From Tritrichomonas musculus (Eukaryota > Parabasalia > Tritrichomonadida > Tritrichomonadidae), in assembly GCA_039105265.1 (NCBI GenBank), contig JAPFFF010000011.1, positions 1,054,001 to 1,118,000 on the forward strand: a DNA stretch of 64,000 nucleotides. The letters run 5' to 3'. The notes beneath the pieces are model-generated. The model worked only from the letters and a program-made list of their open reading frames with translations. It was not told where the DNA came from and did no database searches. Both the position numbers and the translations under genes were made by a program. Positions 52,668 to 60,978 of this stretch are shown in pieces. Positions within the stretch are counted from its first letter, which is position 1. Each line of letters begins with the position of its first letter.

Positions 52668-54386
52668 ATGACATACTTAAACGCTCAAACGAAAAATTTA
52701 GGAAATGATGAAGGAGATATTCTCTCATTCTTTCAAAATAAACTCAGAAATTTAATTCAACGTAACGGTGGTGATAATTCATTTAGTCGAGTTATGGAAG
52801 AATTCACAAATAAAGATGCACCAATGCCAGTAGGAACTAAAACAAGAATAAAACTAACTCATTCTGGTCATACAATTTCACAAATCGAAAAAGGATTTTC
52901 TACGATTCTTTTGGATTATCTCGTTCAATTATCTGAAGCTATTGATGTTTCCGCAGATACTAATAAGTTAATGCAATTATTTGTTGGTTTCAAAAATGCC
53001 GTTGAATTTTATGAAGATTGTAGATTTTGGGTTAATGGAAAACTTTTAGATACATACAGACAAGATGAACTTCAGCGTGAATCATTTGCTTACAATTCAA
53101 TTAAACCACGTATTGCAAAAGCAACTTCAAAAATCTCTCACTCAACATGGGAAAATGTATCTCAATTTTCACCTTCAATTTGTGGATGCTATATTCCACT
53201 TGCAGACGTTGCCGATGGTAAACCCCACAAATTAACTATAGAATTAACAATACCATTTACTGATCAGCTCGCACTTCAAGTATGGCAACTTTACCCTAAC
53301 GATATTTGTAGAGAAATTGAAGAAGAAGTTAAAACATCACTTCGTGCTATGGTTTGGGGTCAAGTTAATCCGAATTTTGTTAAAGAAACATATCAATTTC
53401 TCGATGATAAACCAATTGATGAAGAAATGCCTGCTGTCGTTCCAATTACTCGTAAATTCACACAAGTAGGAAAGCCAGCAAATATTGTCGTTCAATATAA
53501 AGCTGGTGAAGCTCCAAATGAAAACGAAAAACCTGATCCAAATATATTAAAAGTTAAAGTATCAAAAGATAAAGTAGTAAATGATAAATTGACTATAACA
53601 TCAGCAAATGGAATTGATATGAAAGTTGGTAAAATAACATTAAATGTTTTAGGTGGTACCCTTCAATTAGGTCGATCAAATCTTTCAGGATTTGGTCTCA
53701 AGCCTGGAGTATATCAAGGTCTTATTCGTGAATTACAAACTGCATTATTAGTTCCATCTCAAGAATTAACACGTGAAATATTTGAAGGTACTGCAAAAGT
53801 TAATGGTTTAGAAATTTCAAAATCAATTCCTCTCAGAAATGCAACAAATATAACCATGATGTTCCCTAAGAGTCCATCATATATTACATGCTTTGATAAT
53901 ATCATGTATCAAAACGTTCAATTAGTCGTTAATAAAAGAACTTATCCAGATACTGAATTTTCAAACACGTGCTCTGCCAGATTTTACCAGCATCAATTAA
54001 TAGCTAATGAATTAGATGGACCACTTGAAGCTACACAAGAATTTGAGGATTCATTCACTCAACCCCTTAATGATCCCGTAACTGGTAAACGTTACTCAAA
54101 CTGCAGAAGTGATGGTACAAGTTTTGGTATTAACTTCCAGCTTGAACGTTCAAACGCTGGTTATGTATTTGATGGAATCGATACTGGCTCTAATTCTGTT
54201 ACAGTTACATTCCGTGGTCAACCAATGTATAGAGGAATTGATGACACTTATTATATTCCTGATCCAGAATATCCAGATCAACACCCACCTGCGCCTGAAG
54301 TTTGGATATGTAGCGATACATACTTTGCTTGGTCAACTAAGGGTGTTGAATATTTCCCTAAAGGTGTTCCAAATGGTTATGAATAA
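52668..54386 (+). CDS. Major capsid protein (element A, complete copy)
   Basis: 572 residues, homologous to the C capsid protein over both halves. N-terminal jelly-roll region with GFSTILLDYLVQLSEAID and LMQLFVGFKNAVEF; middle block STWENVSQFS and DQLALQVWQLYPNDI; C-terminal block ARFYQHQLIANELDGP, EFEDSFTQPLND and NAGYVFDGIDTG, ending in a beta-strand region. It lacks the extra proline-linked domain of C. Start ATG in TTTAAAATG after T-rich DNA. Expected to form the shell. Confidence 0.85.
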   Translation: MTYLNAQTKNLGNDEGDILSFFQNKLRNLIQRNGGDNSFSRVMEEFTNKDAPMPVGTKTRIKLTHSGHTISQIEKGFSTILLDYLVQLSEAIDVSADTNKLMQLFVGFKNAVEFYEDCRFWVNGKLLDTYRQDELQRESFAYNSIKPRIAKATSKISHSTWENVSQFSPSICGCYIPLADVADGKPHKLTIELTIPFTDQLALQVWQLYPNDICREIEEEVKTSLRAMVWGQVNPNFVKETYQFLDDKPIDEEMPAVVPITRKFTQVGKPANIVVQYKAGEAPNENEKPDPNILKVKVSKDKVVNDKLTITSANGIDMKVGKITLNVLGGTLQLGRSNLSGFGLKPGVYQGLIRELQTALLVPSQELTREIFEGTAKVNGLEISKSIPLRNATNITMMFPKSPSYITCFDNIMYQNVQLVVNKRTYPDTEFSNTCSARFYQHQLIANELDGPLEATQEFEDSFTQPLNDPVTGKRYSNCRSDGTSFGINFQLERSNAGYVFDGIDTGSNSVTVTFRGQPMYRGIDDTYYIPDPEYPDQHPPAPEVWICSDTYFAWSTKGVEYFPKGVPNGYE

Positions 54387-54475
54387 ATGTTTTAATTATT
54401 TTTTCATTTCAAACGTTTTCAAAAATTTTTAAATCTATTTAAAATTTATTTTTCAAATTTTTTATTTCTATATAA

Positions 54476-54619
54476 ATGAGTGAATACATCAACTTTAATA
54501 AGTTATTCGAAAAACTTCCTGAACAGGAACTTAAAGCTGTTCAAGTATATTTTGATGACTTCATACCTAATAAATTCTATAAATATAAAATGAACATAAA
54601 ATTTTATGTCTTTCATTAG
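54476..54619 (+). CDS. Small 47-residue protein (element A)
   Basis: MSEYINFNKLFEKLPEQELK then VQVYFDDFIPNKFYKYK. Start in TATAAATG after TTTTTTATTTC. It fills the gap between the capsid gene and the 99-residue gene in the same orientation. Short, acidic then basic, no membrane segment. No homolog seen elsewhere in the window, so confidence is moderate. Confidence 0.45.
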   Translation: MSEYINFNKLFEKLPEQELKAVQVYFDDFIPNKFYKYKMNIKFYVFH

Positions 54620-54645
54620 TTTATAAAGATAATACCCAAAAATTT

Positions 54646-54945
54646 ATGACATATAAAGAATTTAGAGAGTTATTCCCTCAGTGTGAATGGTTAACTATTC
54701 CTAAACGTTCCTTCGGTGTCTTAACGTCTGGATCACAAATACGATTAATGAAAGCTTATATTAAAGCTGATAGAATAAATTATAAAACAACATTTTATCA
54801 TGAATGTGTAGTAAAAGAATGTGAAAATCAAAATAAACTTAAAGAATTCATTAAAAATAGGTCTGATGCTAAAGCTGAAATCGTCAACGAATTAGCTAGT
54901 AAATGTAACATAAACGAAGATGAAATAGACCCAGACATGTTTTAA
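54646..54945 (+). CDS. Unknown 99-residue protein (element A)
   Basis: MTYKEFRELFPQCEWLTIPK, LTSGSQIRLMKAYIKADRIN, a cysteine pair (YHECVVKECEN) and a helical end ELASKCNINEDEIDPDMF. The middle and end resemble the C 158-residue protein (LTSNSRRKLSV; KLREKYDIAEPDVF), a tentative counterpart. 32 bp before the 113-residue gene. Confidence 0.5.
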   Translation: MTYKEFRELFPQCEWLTIPKRSFGVLTSGSQIRLMKAYIKADRINYKTTFYHECVVKECENQNKLKEFIKNRSDAKAEIVNELASKCNINEDEIDPDMF

Positions 54946-54977
54946 ATTCATATATTTTTATTTTTATCAAATCATAA

Positions 54978-55319
54978 ATGCATAAAACAACCAAAACTTA
55001 CTTTATCACTCGTGACTATGAAAATAAATTTCCTCCTGAGTTCGTTAATTCTCGTAATGATAAATATATTTCATTTCAATATTGCCGTGCTACATGTGAT
55101 GGATATTTAGATGGCGAAACCGAATGCCACGCATCATTTGTCCCACGTAATGAATACTGTGATTCTCTCGTTTGGTATGCTAATTTAACGCCTCCAGATG
55201 ACAACAGAAAATATAAATATACATTAAACCATGATAGATTTAAAGTATGGTTCACTGATGCAAAAGGTAATGAAATAATACCTGATAACTTCACATTATT
55301 CCTTAAATTTGAATATTGA
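54978..55319 (+). CDS. Conserved 113-residue protein (element A)
   Basis: Homolog of the C protein at 21876-22208: FPPEFVNSRNDKYISFQY and RFKVWFTDAKGNEIIPDNFT are the conserved blocks. Beta-rich; begins with TAAATG. It precedes the fibre, as the C copy precedes the structural genes. No family name can be given. Confidence 0.62.
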   Translation: MHKTTKTYFITRDYENKFPPEFVNSRNDKYISFQYCRATCDGYLDGETECHASFVPRNEYCDSLVWYANLTPPDDNRKYKYTLNHDRFKVWFTDAKGNEIIPDNFTLFLKFEY

Positions 55320-55388
55320 TTTTATATAATAAAATCTCTAAACTTCGTATACTAAAATATTTTATTTTTATAATTAATAAATTAATAA

Positions 55389-58135
55389 ATGACTGCAATA
55401 ATTACAAAACAAAATGCAAAAGATGGAGCATTCATCGATGGTGGAGGTGGTAGTCCCGATAAAGATTCAGAATTTAAAAACATTCATGTTCATGGTGATG
55501 CCACTATTGATGGTGACATAATAATGTCTTCAACAAATTCTCAAAGTTTAACATTAAGACTTGCTGACATTGACGCATCAGTTTCTTCATACAATCAACA
55601 AACCATGAAATTTACGGATGAATTAAACAATTATGAATCAAGAATTACAACATTAGAAGATAAACAAGATAACACAAATGACAATATCATATTTGAAGAT
55701 GGTATATATGATTTCATCATTACTTCAGATAAATTAACGGAAAATTTAGATCAACCAGATTTAAATTCGCTACCAATCAAAACTGAATTTGGTGAATATA
55801 TCGGTGATGTATTCGAAATAGAATTACCTGCATATATGAAATTACCAAAAGCAATTATAACTAAAACTTCTAAAGAAAACATGTTTAAAAATCCTATTGT
55901 TAACATTTCAAATGGAAATTATGAGTTGGTTTATCAAGAAGATGACGTTGGAGCAAAAATATATATGTCAAATAAAAAAGGTGATACACCATTAAATTTA
56001 TATACATCTGGATTTATGAAAATCAATTATATTGCAAATCAAAAAACAAATGTTAGTTGTGACAAAGCTAATGATTCAAATAAATTAATAAATCTTAGGT
56101 GTAATACAATAGATGCGGACAATTGTTTTAAATTATATCGTTCACCATTGCCCGACTTCTATGAAATGAAAGCTTACGGTGTAATAGATGATAAAACAAA
56201 TCCTTTATATTATGCTGATTGGGGATATATTCTAGGTAGTCCTGAATTTGAAGCATTAATTGAAGGTCAAACGTTTGAGTTCCATGATGAAGCATTCGGT
56301 ACTGATTACAAAATGACTAAACAAGGTAATGAATGGGTAGGTACTAATTACAGTTTCAATATACCCCTGAAATTAACACGTAAAAATCCTGGTTCTCATG
56401 AAGTAGCCTTTATATGTATTGCTAAAAATGAAGCTAATAAAAAAGTATTACACACTTTCGCTGGTTATGATAATCAAGGAAACCCATTTGAGTTATTAGT
56501 TAATAAAGGAATGTTAGCACCAAAAGATAACTGTAAAATTCAAACATATAAAGAAGATAATGATGCATGGAGGGTTTACATTTACCCCGTCAAAGATTTT
56601 GCTAATTGTACATATTCAGCAACTTTGAACATTAATAATAAAACTTATGACTTCATTGTTGACTTCGAATATAAATCTTCAGGATTAAATAATTATAAAC
56701 TTCAATCCGAAAATTATTTTGAATTACTTGAATATCATTATACTTCACCTTTGCAAGTTGGTAATCCTCCATATGGTTTAATATTATACATGCCAAAAGA
56801 TGATGAATTCATTTATACTATTGCTGATGTAAGTTATGAAAAAGGAATGAATACATTTGAATTCTTAGCTAATACTGGTTATTATACTGTTTCACCACGA
56901 CCTGAAGCATGCACAACACTTTATACAAACTTTAACATCCAAACATCAGGTGTAGTCATAGGTGAGAACATTGAATCCCACGTATTCGTTTTAAATTCAT
57001 TAGGAAATACAGTTGATATAGCAGTTAATCAAATATCAGCACTTCAAAATTATTGTGCAAAGTTAGAGAAAGAAATTAAAGATATGAAAAATAAAACAAA
57101 TTGGTTTGATGTAGTTATGGATGTCGTACAAATCGGTAACTTTTGTTTTAACTTTGGTGGATTAATGAAAGTTGGCGCTGATGGTATATTAGGAGCTTTA
57201 AAATTAGCGTTTAGTAAAAATGGAGGTTCAACTGTTAAAGAAGTTGCATATGTTGATGAAATAATTGATGATGGATTAGTGTTAGCACCTCACGAAGTAG
57301 TTGAAGAAAAACCATATGTTGAAACGGAAATTATAATTCCAGATCAAAGATTATGTTTTAAATATTACTGTGAACATATTGAAACTAATTATAAAATTGA
57401 TGTTTCATTTATGGTTGATGATATTGGCGAGATGTACCGAATTTACGAATATGAGTATAAGGAAAATGGAAGTATTGAATGTTTGAACTCAGATGTTACA
57501 GATATTTCAGCTATTAATTGCGAATTAGTTTATGAATTTCCATATCTTTTAATTTATGGAACAATTCAACCATCATTTGTTAAACTCAAATACACCCCAG
57601 CAGCTAAAAACGATAATGAATTATTATTAGGTGAAACATTAACTAATAACCAATTATTAACAGCATCAGCAACTAAAAAATTGATTGAAAATCATAAAAA
57701 TCATTTAAATGAATCATTTACGAATAAATTAAGTGAAACATTAAATAATTATGCAACTGTTCGATATGTTCAAGATAATTATCCGTCATACACATATTTA
57801 AACACAAACTTTAAAAATAACAATCAATCAACAAATATATTAAATGCTTATGCATTAAAAACAGAATTAGCTGAAGCAATCCCAACAATACCAAATGATT
57901 TAGTCAATAATGAAACATTAACAAATGCATTAAATGCTTATGTATTAAAAACAGAATTAGCTGAAGCAATCCCAACAATACCAAATGATTTAGTTAATGA
58001 ATCTGCACTGACTACTGCATTGACAACAGCTTTGGAACCATATGTGAAGACTCAGGACTTGCCAGATATGACCAAGTATGCACTCGCTGAAGATATCCCT
58101 GAGATACCCATAGATTTGGTTAATGAATCTGCGTT
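55389..58135 (+). CDS. Fibre-like protein of A, interrupted by insertion of E
   Basis: About 915 residues lie before E; the open frame runs on into E to 58196. N-terminal HVHGDATIDGDIIMS, a coiled coil (TTLEDKQDNTND), a long beta-rich body, a hydrophobic helix region (about 565-590), then fibre-shaft motifs (NAYALKTELAEAIPTIPNDL twice). The last about 130 bp change to the codon style and near-identical sequence of the C fibre (TALEPYVKTQDLPDM; YALAEDIPEIP), so this end is mosaic. Probable attachment spike. Confidence 0.65.
57843..57998 (+). repeat. Tandem 90-bp fibre-shaft repeat
   Basis: Two nearly identical units (57843-57908 and 57933-57998 cores) encode NAY(A/V)LKTELAEAIPTIPN. In-frame repeat in the A fibre, the kind that changes shaft length. 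Confidence 0.7.
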
Positions 58136-58607
58136 AGTAGTGATGGGTGTTCCGAATCGGGGTCAGATAAATTACCACTTAAAACGCTTAAAATGACCCC
58201 TTTTTGGCCCCCTTCTAAATATCAAAAATAGCATACACCCACAGCCCCATATTTTGAACCCGTATTTGACCCCCACATTTGGACCCATATTCGGGGGCCA
58301 CATAGAGTTCCCCATTTTGTGCCCATAGTGAATTCACCCCAAAACGATTATAAAACGCCCATATTTGAGGCCATACAAATTCCAAAATAACCCACCTATG
58401 GCCCACCTATGGCCCACTTATGGAGCAAGCTGATGGAGCAACGGAACTTTGTTCCTTAGGCATTTCACGCCGAAGCTGATGGAGCAAGCTGATGGAACCA
58501 CTTATGGCCCACCTACGACAGACAAAAATATTCCATATTTGGGGACTCAGATGAATTTGGGAAAACCTATTTTTATATTTGAATATTGATTTTTTATCGC
58601 ATTCCAA
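58136..58607. repeat. E left terminal region with hairpin module
   Basis: Terminal repeat by comparison with C 14629-15069, 31 bp longer. At 58443-58455 is GGAAC-TTT-GTTCC and at 58459-58471 GGCAT-TTC-ACGCC (one mismatch), set between two AGCTGATGGAGCAA lines. C has GGAACGTTCC at the matching place. No gene. Confidence 0.8.
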
Positions 58608-59084
58608 ATGGAAGCCACTCCAAGCTACTCCAAGGTCTACGAATACATCAACACACTAGTAGCCCTATTGCCAAAGCCTGATGAATTTGCACAATGCAAT
58701 TTCGCGATATTATGTGACAAGTTCCCATTCAATTTGAAGAACTCATTGTACCTCGCGAGGGTCCTATATGTATCACTCCAGAATGGTACTGAAACCATTA
58801 GATTCTACCCTAATAAGCTCAAGGAGAACCTCGAATTTGTCAAATTGACATCCAATAGTAGACGCAAATTGAGTGTCAACATGCAGGAGTTCTTCGTAAA
58901 TGGGAATACCGAGAAGCACGAATACAAGGAATGCCCGTATTACAACTACTCGATTGAGAGAACCAATATAAATACCAAGGATCTCATCGCCAAATTACGT
59001 GAAAAATACGATATTGCAGAACCTGATGTATTCATCGGCAAGCATCAGGATTTGGTATTGGATGCTGACCCAGATTTTGCCTAA
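58608..59084 (+). CDS. Conserved 158-residue protein (E)
   Basis: Differs from the C copy (15070-15546) by only a few residues near the start (SYSKVYEYINTLVALL versus NYSNVYEYINTLVSLL). Convergent with the ATPase with the same 4-bp overlap. Function unknown. Confidence 0.6.
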   Translation: MEATPSYSKVYEYINTLVALLPKPDEFAQCNFAILCDKFPFNLKNSLYLARVLYVSLQNGTETIRFYPNKLKENLEFVKLTSNSRRKLSVNMQEFFVNGNTEKHEYKECPYYNYSIERTNINTKDLIAKLREKYDIAEPDVFIGKHQDLVLDADPDFA

Positions 59085-60106
59085 ATCTTTGAGTACACCA
59101 CTTGCATATCATGTTCAACCGTGTTCACCAATATGAAATCATGTCCAGATAATGTTCTATATTTTCGCCACAACTCCTCGAACTCACAAGGTATGCTCAC
59201 CTGCTGATATATGTAATTGAGTTTCTGTCGTGAGAACCCATTGAATATGAAGAATGATGTGCAGTTATTTTTGTAATCGGTTGGCACACCCTTGAAGAAC
59301 TGGATGTTGATGTATACGATTGAGTTCTTATGACGCAACTGGGTGATATAGTTTGTGAAGTATGCTGACTTCAACAGCTTGCTCTTAATGAAGTCCTCGC
59401 ACAGGATTATGGTGTTGAGTGGTACATTGGGTTTCCCGAGTTTGTTGATATGGAGGAACTCAAACATCTGCTGCAGCTTGGACTCGTCGATAATAGCCTT
59501 CCCAACTGAGCTATATTTGTTATACAACTCCTTCCATAAATCGAGCTCCTTCAAATACCGTTCTGCATTACTATCAGCGACGACCTCAATAGGCAAGTTG
59601 ATGAGCTCGCGTTGAGATTCAAATGTGGAATCATTTATAATACCGTTCTTACTCACATACACAATCATATGGAAGAGCCCAATGGGCTTATGAGCGCCAG
59701 CGAACGGATTCTGCGAATCCTCAGGGGTTCCCCCAAACCTCCCGTTATTGAGTCTACTCATTTGAATGATATCGCGAATTACTGTATGGCTCTTGCCTTT
59801 GCCTTGTGATGCAACCAGTATGTTCAAAGTATTGTACCACGCATAGATCCCATTAGCGATTGGCCTTATGGATGCATTCGTGATTTTATCCCTATTCTTG
59901 GAATAGGCCTCACTCATAGCCGCATCAACATCGAAGATGCGGGTGGGAGTGAAACTCCCATTAACATCGAATCTCTTGGATACCGGTTGCTGCTTCTGGT
60001 ACATATCGAATGTATCAAAATCAATTGGATCCTCACTGGAACTGTCTGATAATTCAATAGATGTATAGTCGAAAAGAGTTGGTTGTAGGCGTTTGTAATA
60101 TAACAT
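59081..60106 (-). CDS. Packaging ATPase with in-frame hairpin insert (E)
   Basis: 341 residues. Same as the C ATPase (Walker A GKGKS at about 102-106, Walker B TIILCED), except for 21 extra residues after Walker A (RFGGTPEDSQNPFAGAHKPI). These come from 59675-59745, a stretch with three perfect three-base-loop hairpins. The reading frame is kept. The insert lies between the P-loop helix and the next strand, where a surface loop is plausible. Confidence 0.85.
   Translation of the reverse strand: MLYYKRLQPTLFDYTSIELSDSSSEDPIDFDTFDMYQKQQPVSKRFDVNGSFTPTRIFDVDAAMSEAYSKNRDKITNASIRPIANGIYAWYNTLNILVASQGKGKSHTVIRDIIQMSRLNNGRFGGTPEDSQNPFAGAHKPIGLFHMIVYVSKNGIINDSTFESQRELINLPIEVVADSNAERYLKELDLWKELYNKYSSVGKAIIDESKLQQMFEFLHINKLGKPNVPLNTIILCEDFIKSKLLKSAYFTNYITQLRHKNSIVYINIQFFKGVPTDYKNNCTSFFIFNGFSRQKLNYIYQQVSIPCEFEELWRKYRTLSGHDFILVNTVEHDMQVVYSKI
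59675..59745. repeat. Hairpin-cluster insertion in the E ATPase
   Basis: AGCCC-AAT-GGGCT (59676-59688), GGATTC-TGC-GAATCC (59706-59720) and GGGG-TTC-CCCC (59724-59734), plus CGC-CA-GCG (59695-59702). C has 5 bp at this place. A direct presence/absence difference between sister elements, 63 bp net, in frame. Confidence 0.88.
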
Positions 60107-60125
60107 TTAATCAAAAATAAAGCTC

Positions 60126-60275
60126 TTACGCATACAATGTACGCCTTAGCTCATCGGTCAGCTCAGGTGGTTCATCTTCAGCTGTAAGCGATACCAGTAA
60201 TAGCAGTTCAACTACATTGGTCACCAATATCAATCCCAATAGTATATTCATAATGATTTCACTTGCGCTGGACAT
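60126..60275 (-). CDS. Conserved 49-residue membrane micro-protein (E)
   Basis: Same protein as in C (MSSASEIIMNILLGLILV; PPELTDELRR); the differences from C near its 3' end look silent. Same position after the ATPase. Confidence 0.7.
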   Translation of the reverse strand: MSSASEIIMNILLGLILVTNVVELLLLVSLTAEDEPPELTDELRRTLYA

Positions 60276-60285
60276 TTATGCAAAT

Positions 60286-60936
60286 TTAAATACAAATTTT
60301 GAGTGATATTGAGTGCCTTATGAGCTCGGTCCATACATGGTTATATCCATATTTCAACTCATTGGATACCCCGTTTTTGGACACCAATATCTTATCGATT
60401 TTCATGTACTTGGAGTTTGAAACACAACCAGTGCACCCACTATCCTCATTGATGACCAACTCAACCTTACCAGCCTTAGTGAGTATCTTAATGAGCTCCA
60501 TCAGCGTGTTGCTATGACACACTAGGTAGTTGTTCATCCTAAGTGGATTGGTCTCATAGATATTCAGCAATATCTCGAGGAATTTATTTTTGGTACCCAA
60601 GTCGTCAGTGTCGGGGTCTAATGATCGATCTATTGTCGAAGACTCAGGGAATGAAGTTCCTTGGGGTGGACTGTTTATTGGAGCAACTGATGGATATGGA
60701 CCAGTTGTCGAGGCTGTAGTAAAATTTGCATCCTGTGTACCATTTTGAGGATAACCCCCTTCGGGTTTTAGACCTTTAGTGTATCCCATTTGGGGTTGCA
60801 TCTGTGGGACTTGAGGGTATGATACCGGTTGAACTGGTGGAGGTCTATTCGCAGCTATCTTAATATTCACATTCTGCTCCTGCTTAACACTCGCATCATT
60901 CTCACTTGATAGAATTCTAGCCTTATGGAGAGACAT
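60286..60936 (-). CDS. Proline-rich protein with helical C-terminal domain (E)
   Basis: 216 residues, 20 more than the C copy. Two in-frame additions in the disordered N-terminal half: KGLKPEGGYP (DNA about 60749-60782) and QGTSFPESST (about 60630-60662). The second contains GGAAT-GAA-GTTCC. The C-terminal domain with SGCTGC is unchanged apart from one residue (KAGKVEL versus KADKVEL). Function unknown. Confidence 0.6.
   Translation of the reverse strand: MSLHKARILSSENDASVKQEQNVNIKIAANRPPPVQPVSYPQVPQMQPQMGYTKGLKPEGGYPQNGTQDANFTTASTTGPYPSVAPINSPPQGTSFPESSTIDRSLDPDTDDLGTKNKFLEILLNIYETNPLRMNNYLVCHSNTLMELIKILTKAGKVELVINEDSGCTGCVSNSKYMKIDKILVSKNGVSNELKYGYNHVWTELIRHSISLKICI
60648..60660. repeat. 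GGAAT-GAA-GTTCC hairpin in an E-specific insert
   Basis: A 5-bp stem (one G-T pair) with GAA loop, one base different from the hairpin at 25732-25744 in the 1247-residue gene of C. Absent from C at the matching position (about 17033). Confidence 0.75.
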
Positions 60937-60978
60937 TTCCAAAGTGCAAAAATATTTTTACCACTAATGCCATATTTC

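Larger units (their letters stand above)
50348..58135. repeat. Right part of element A beyond B
   Basis: Continues the right arm (partner of left-arm bases 1 to about 2668, as 50348-52986) and then single-copy A genes up to the insertion of E at 58136. AT-rich codon style with T- and A-ending codons throughout, clearly different from C and E. It carries the 131-residue protein, ATPase, micro-protein, pVI-like, capsid, 47-, 99- and 113-residue proteins and fibre. No integrase or polymerase of A lies in the window. Confidence 0.85.
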
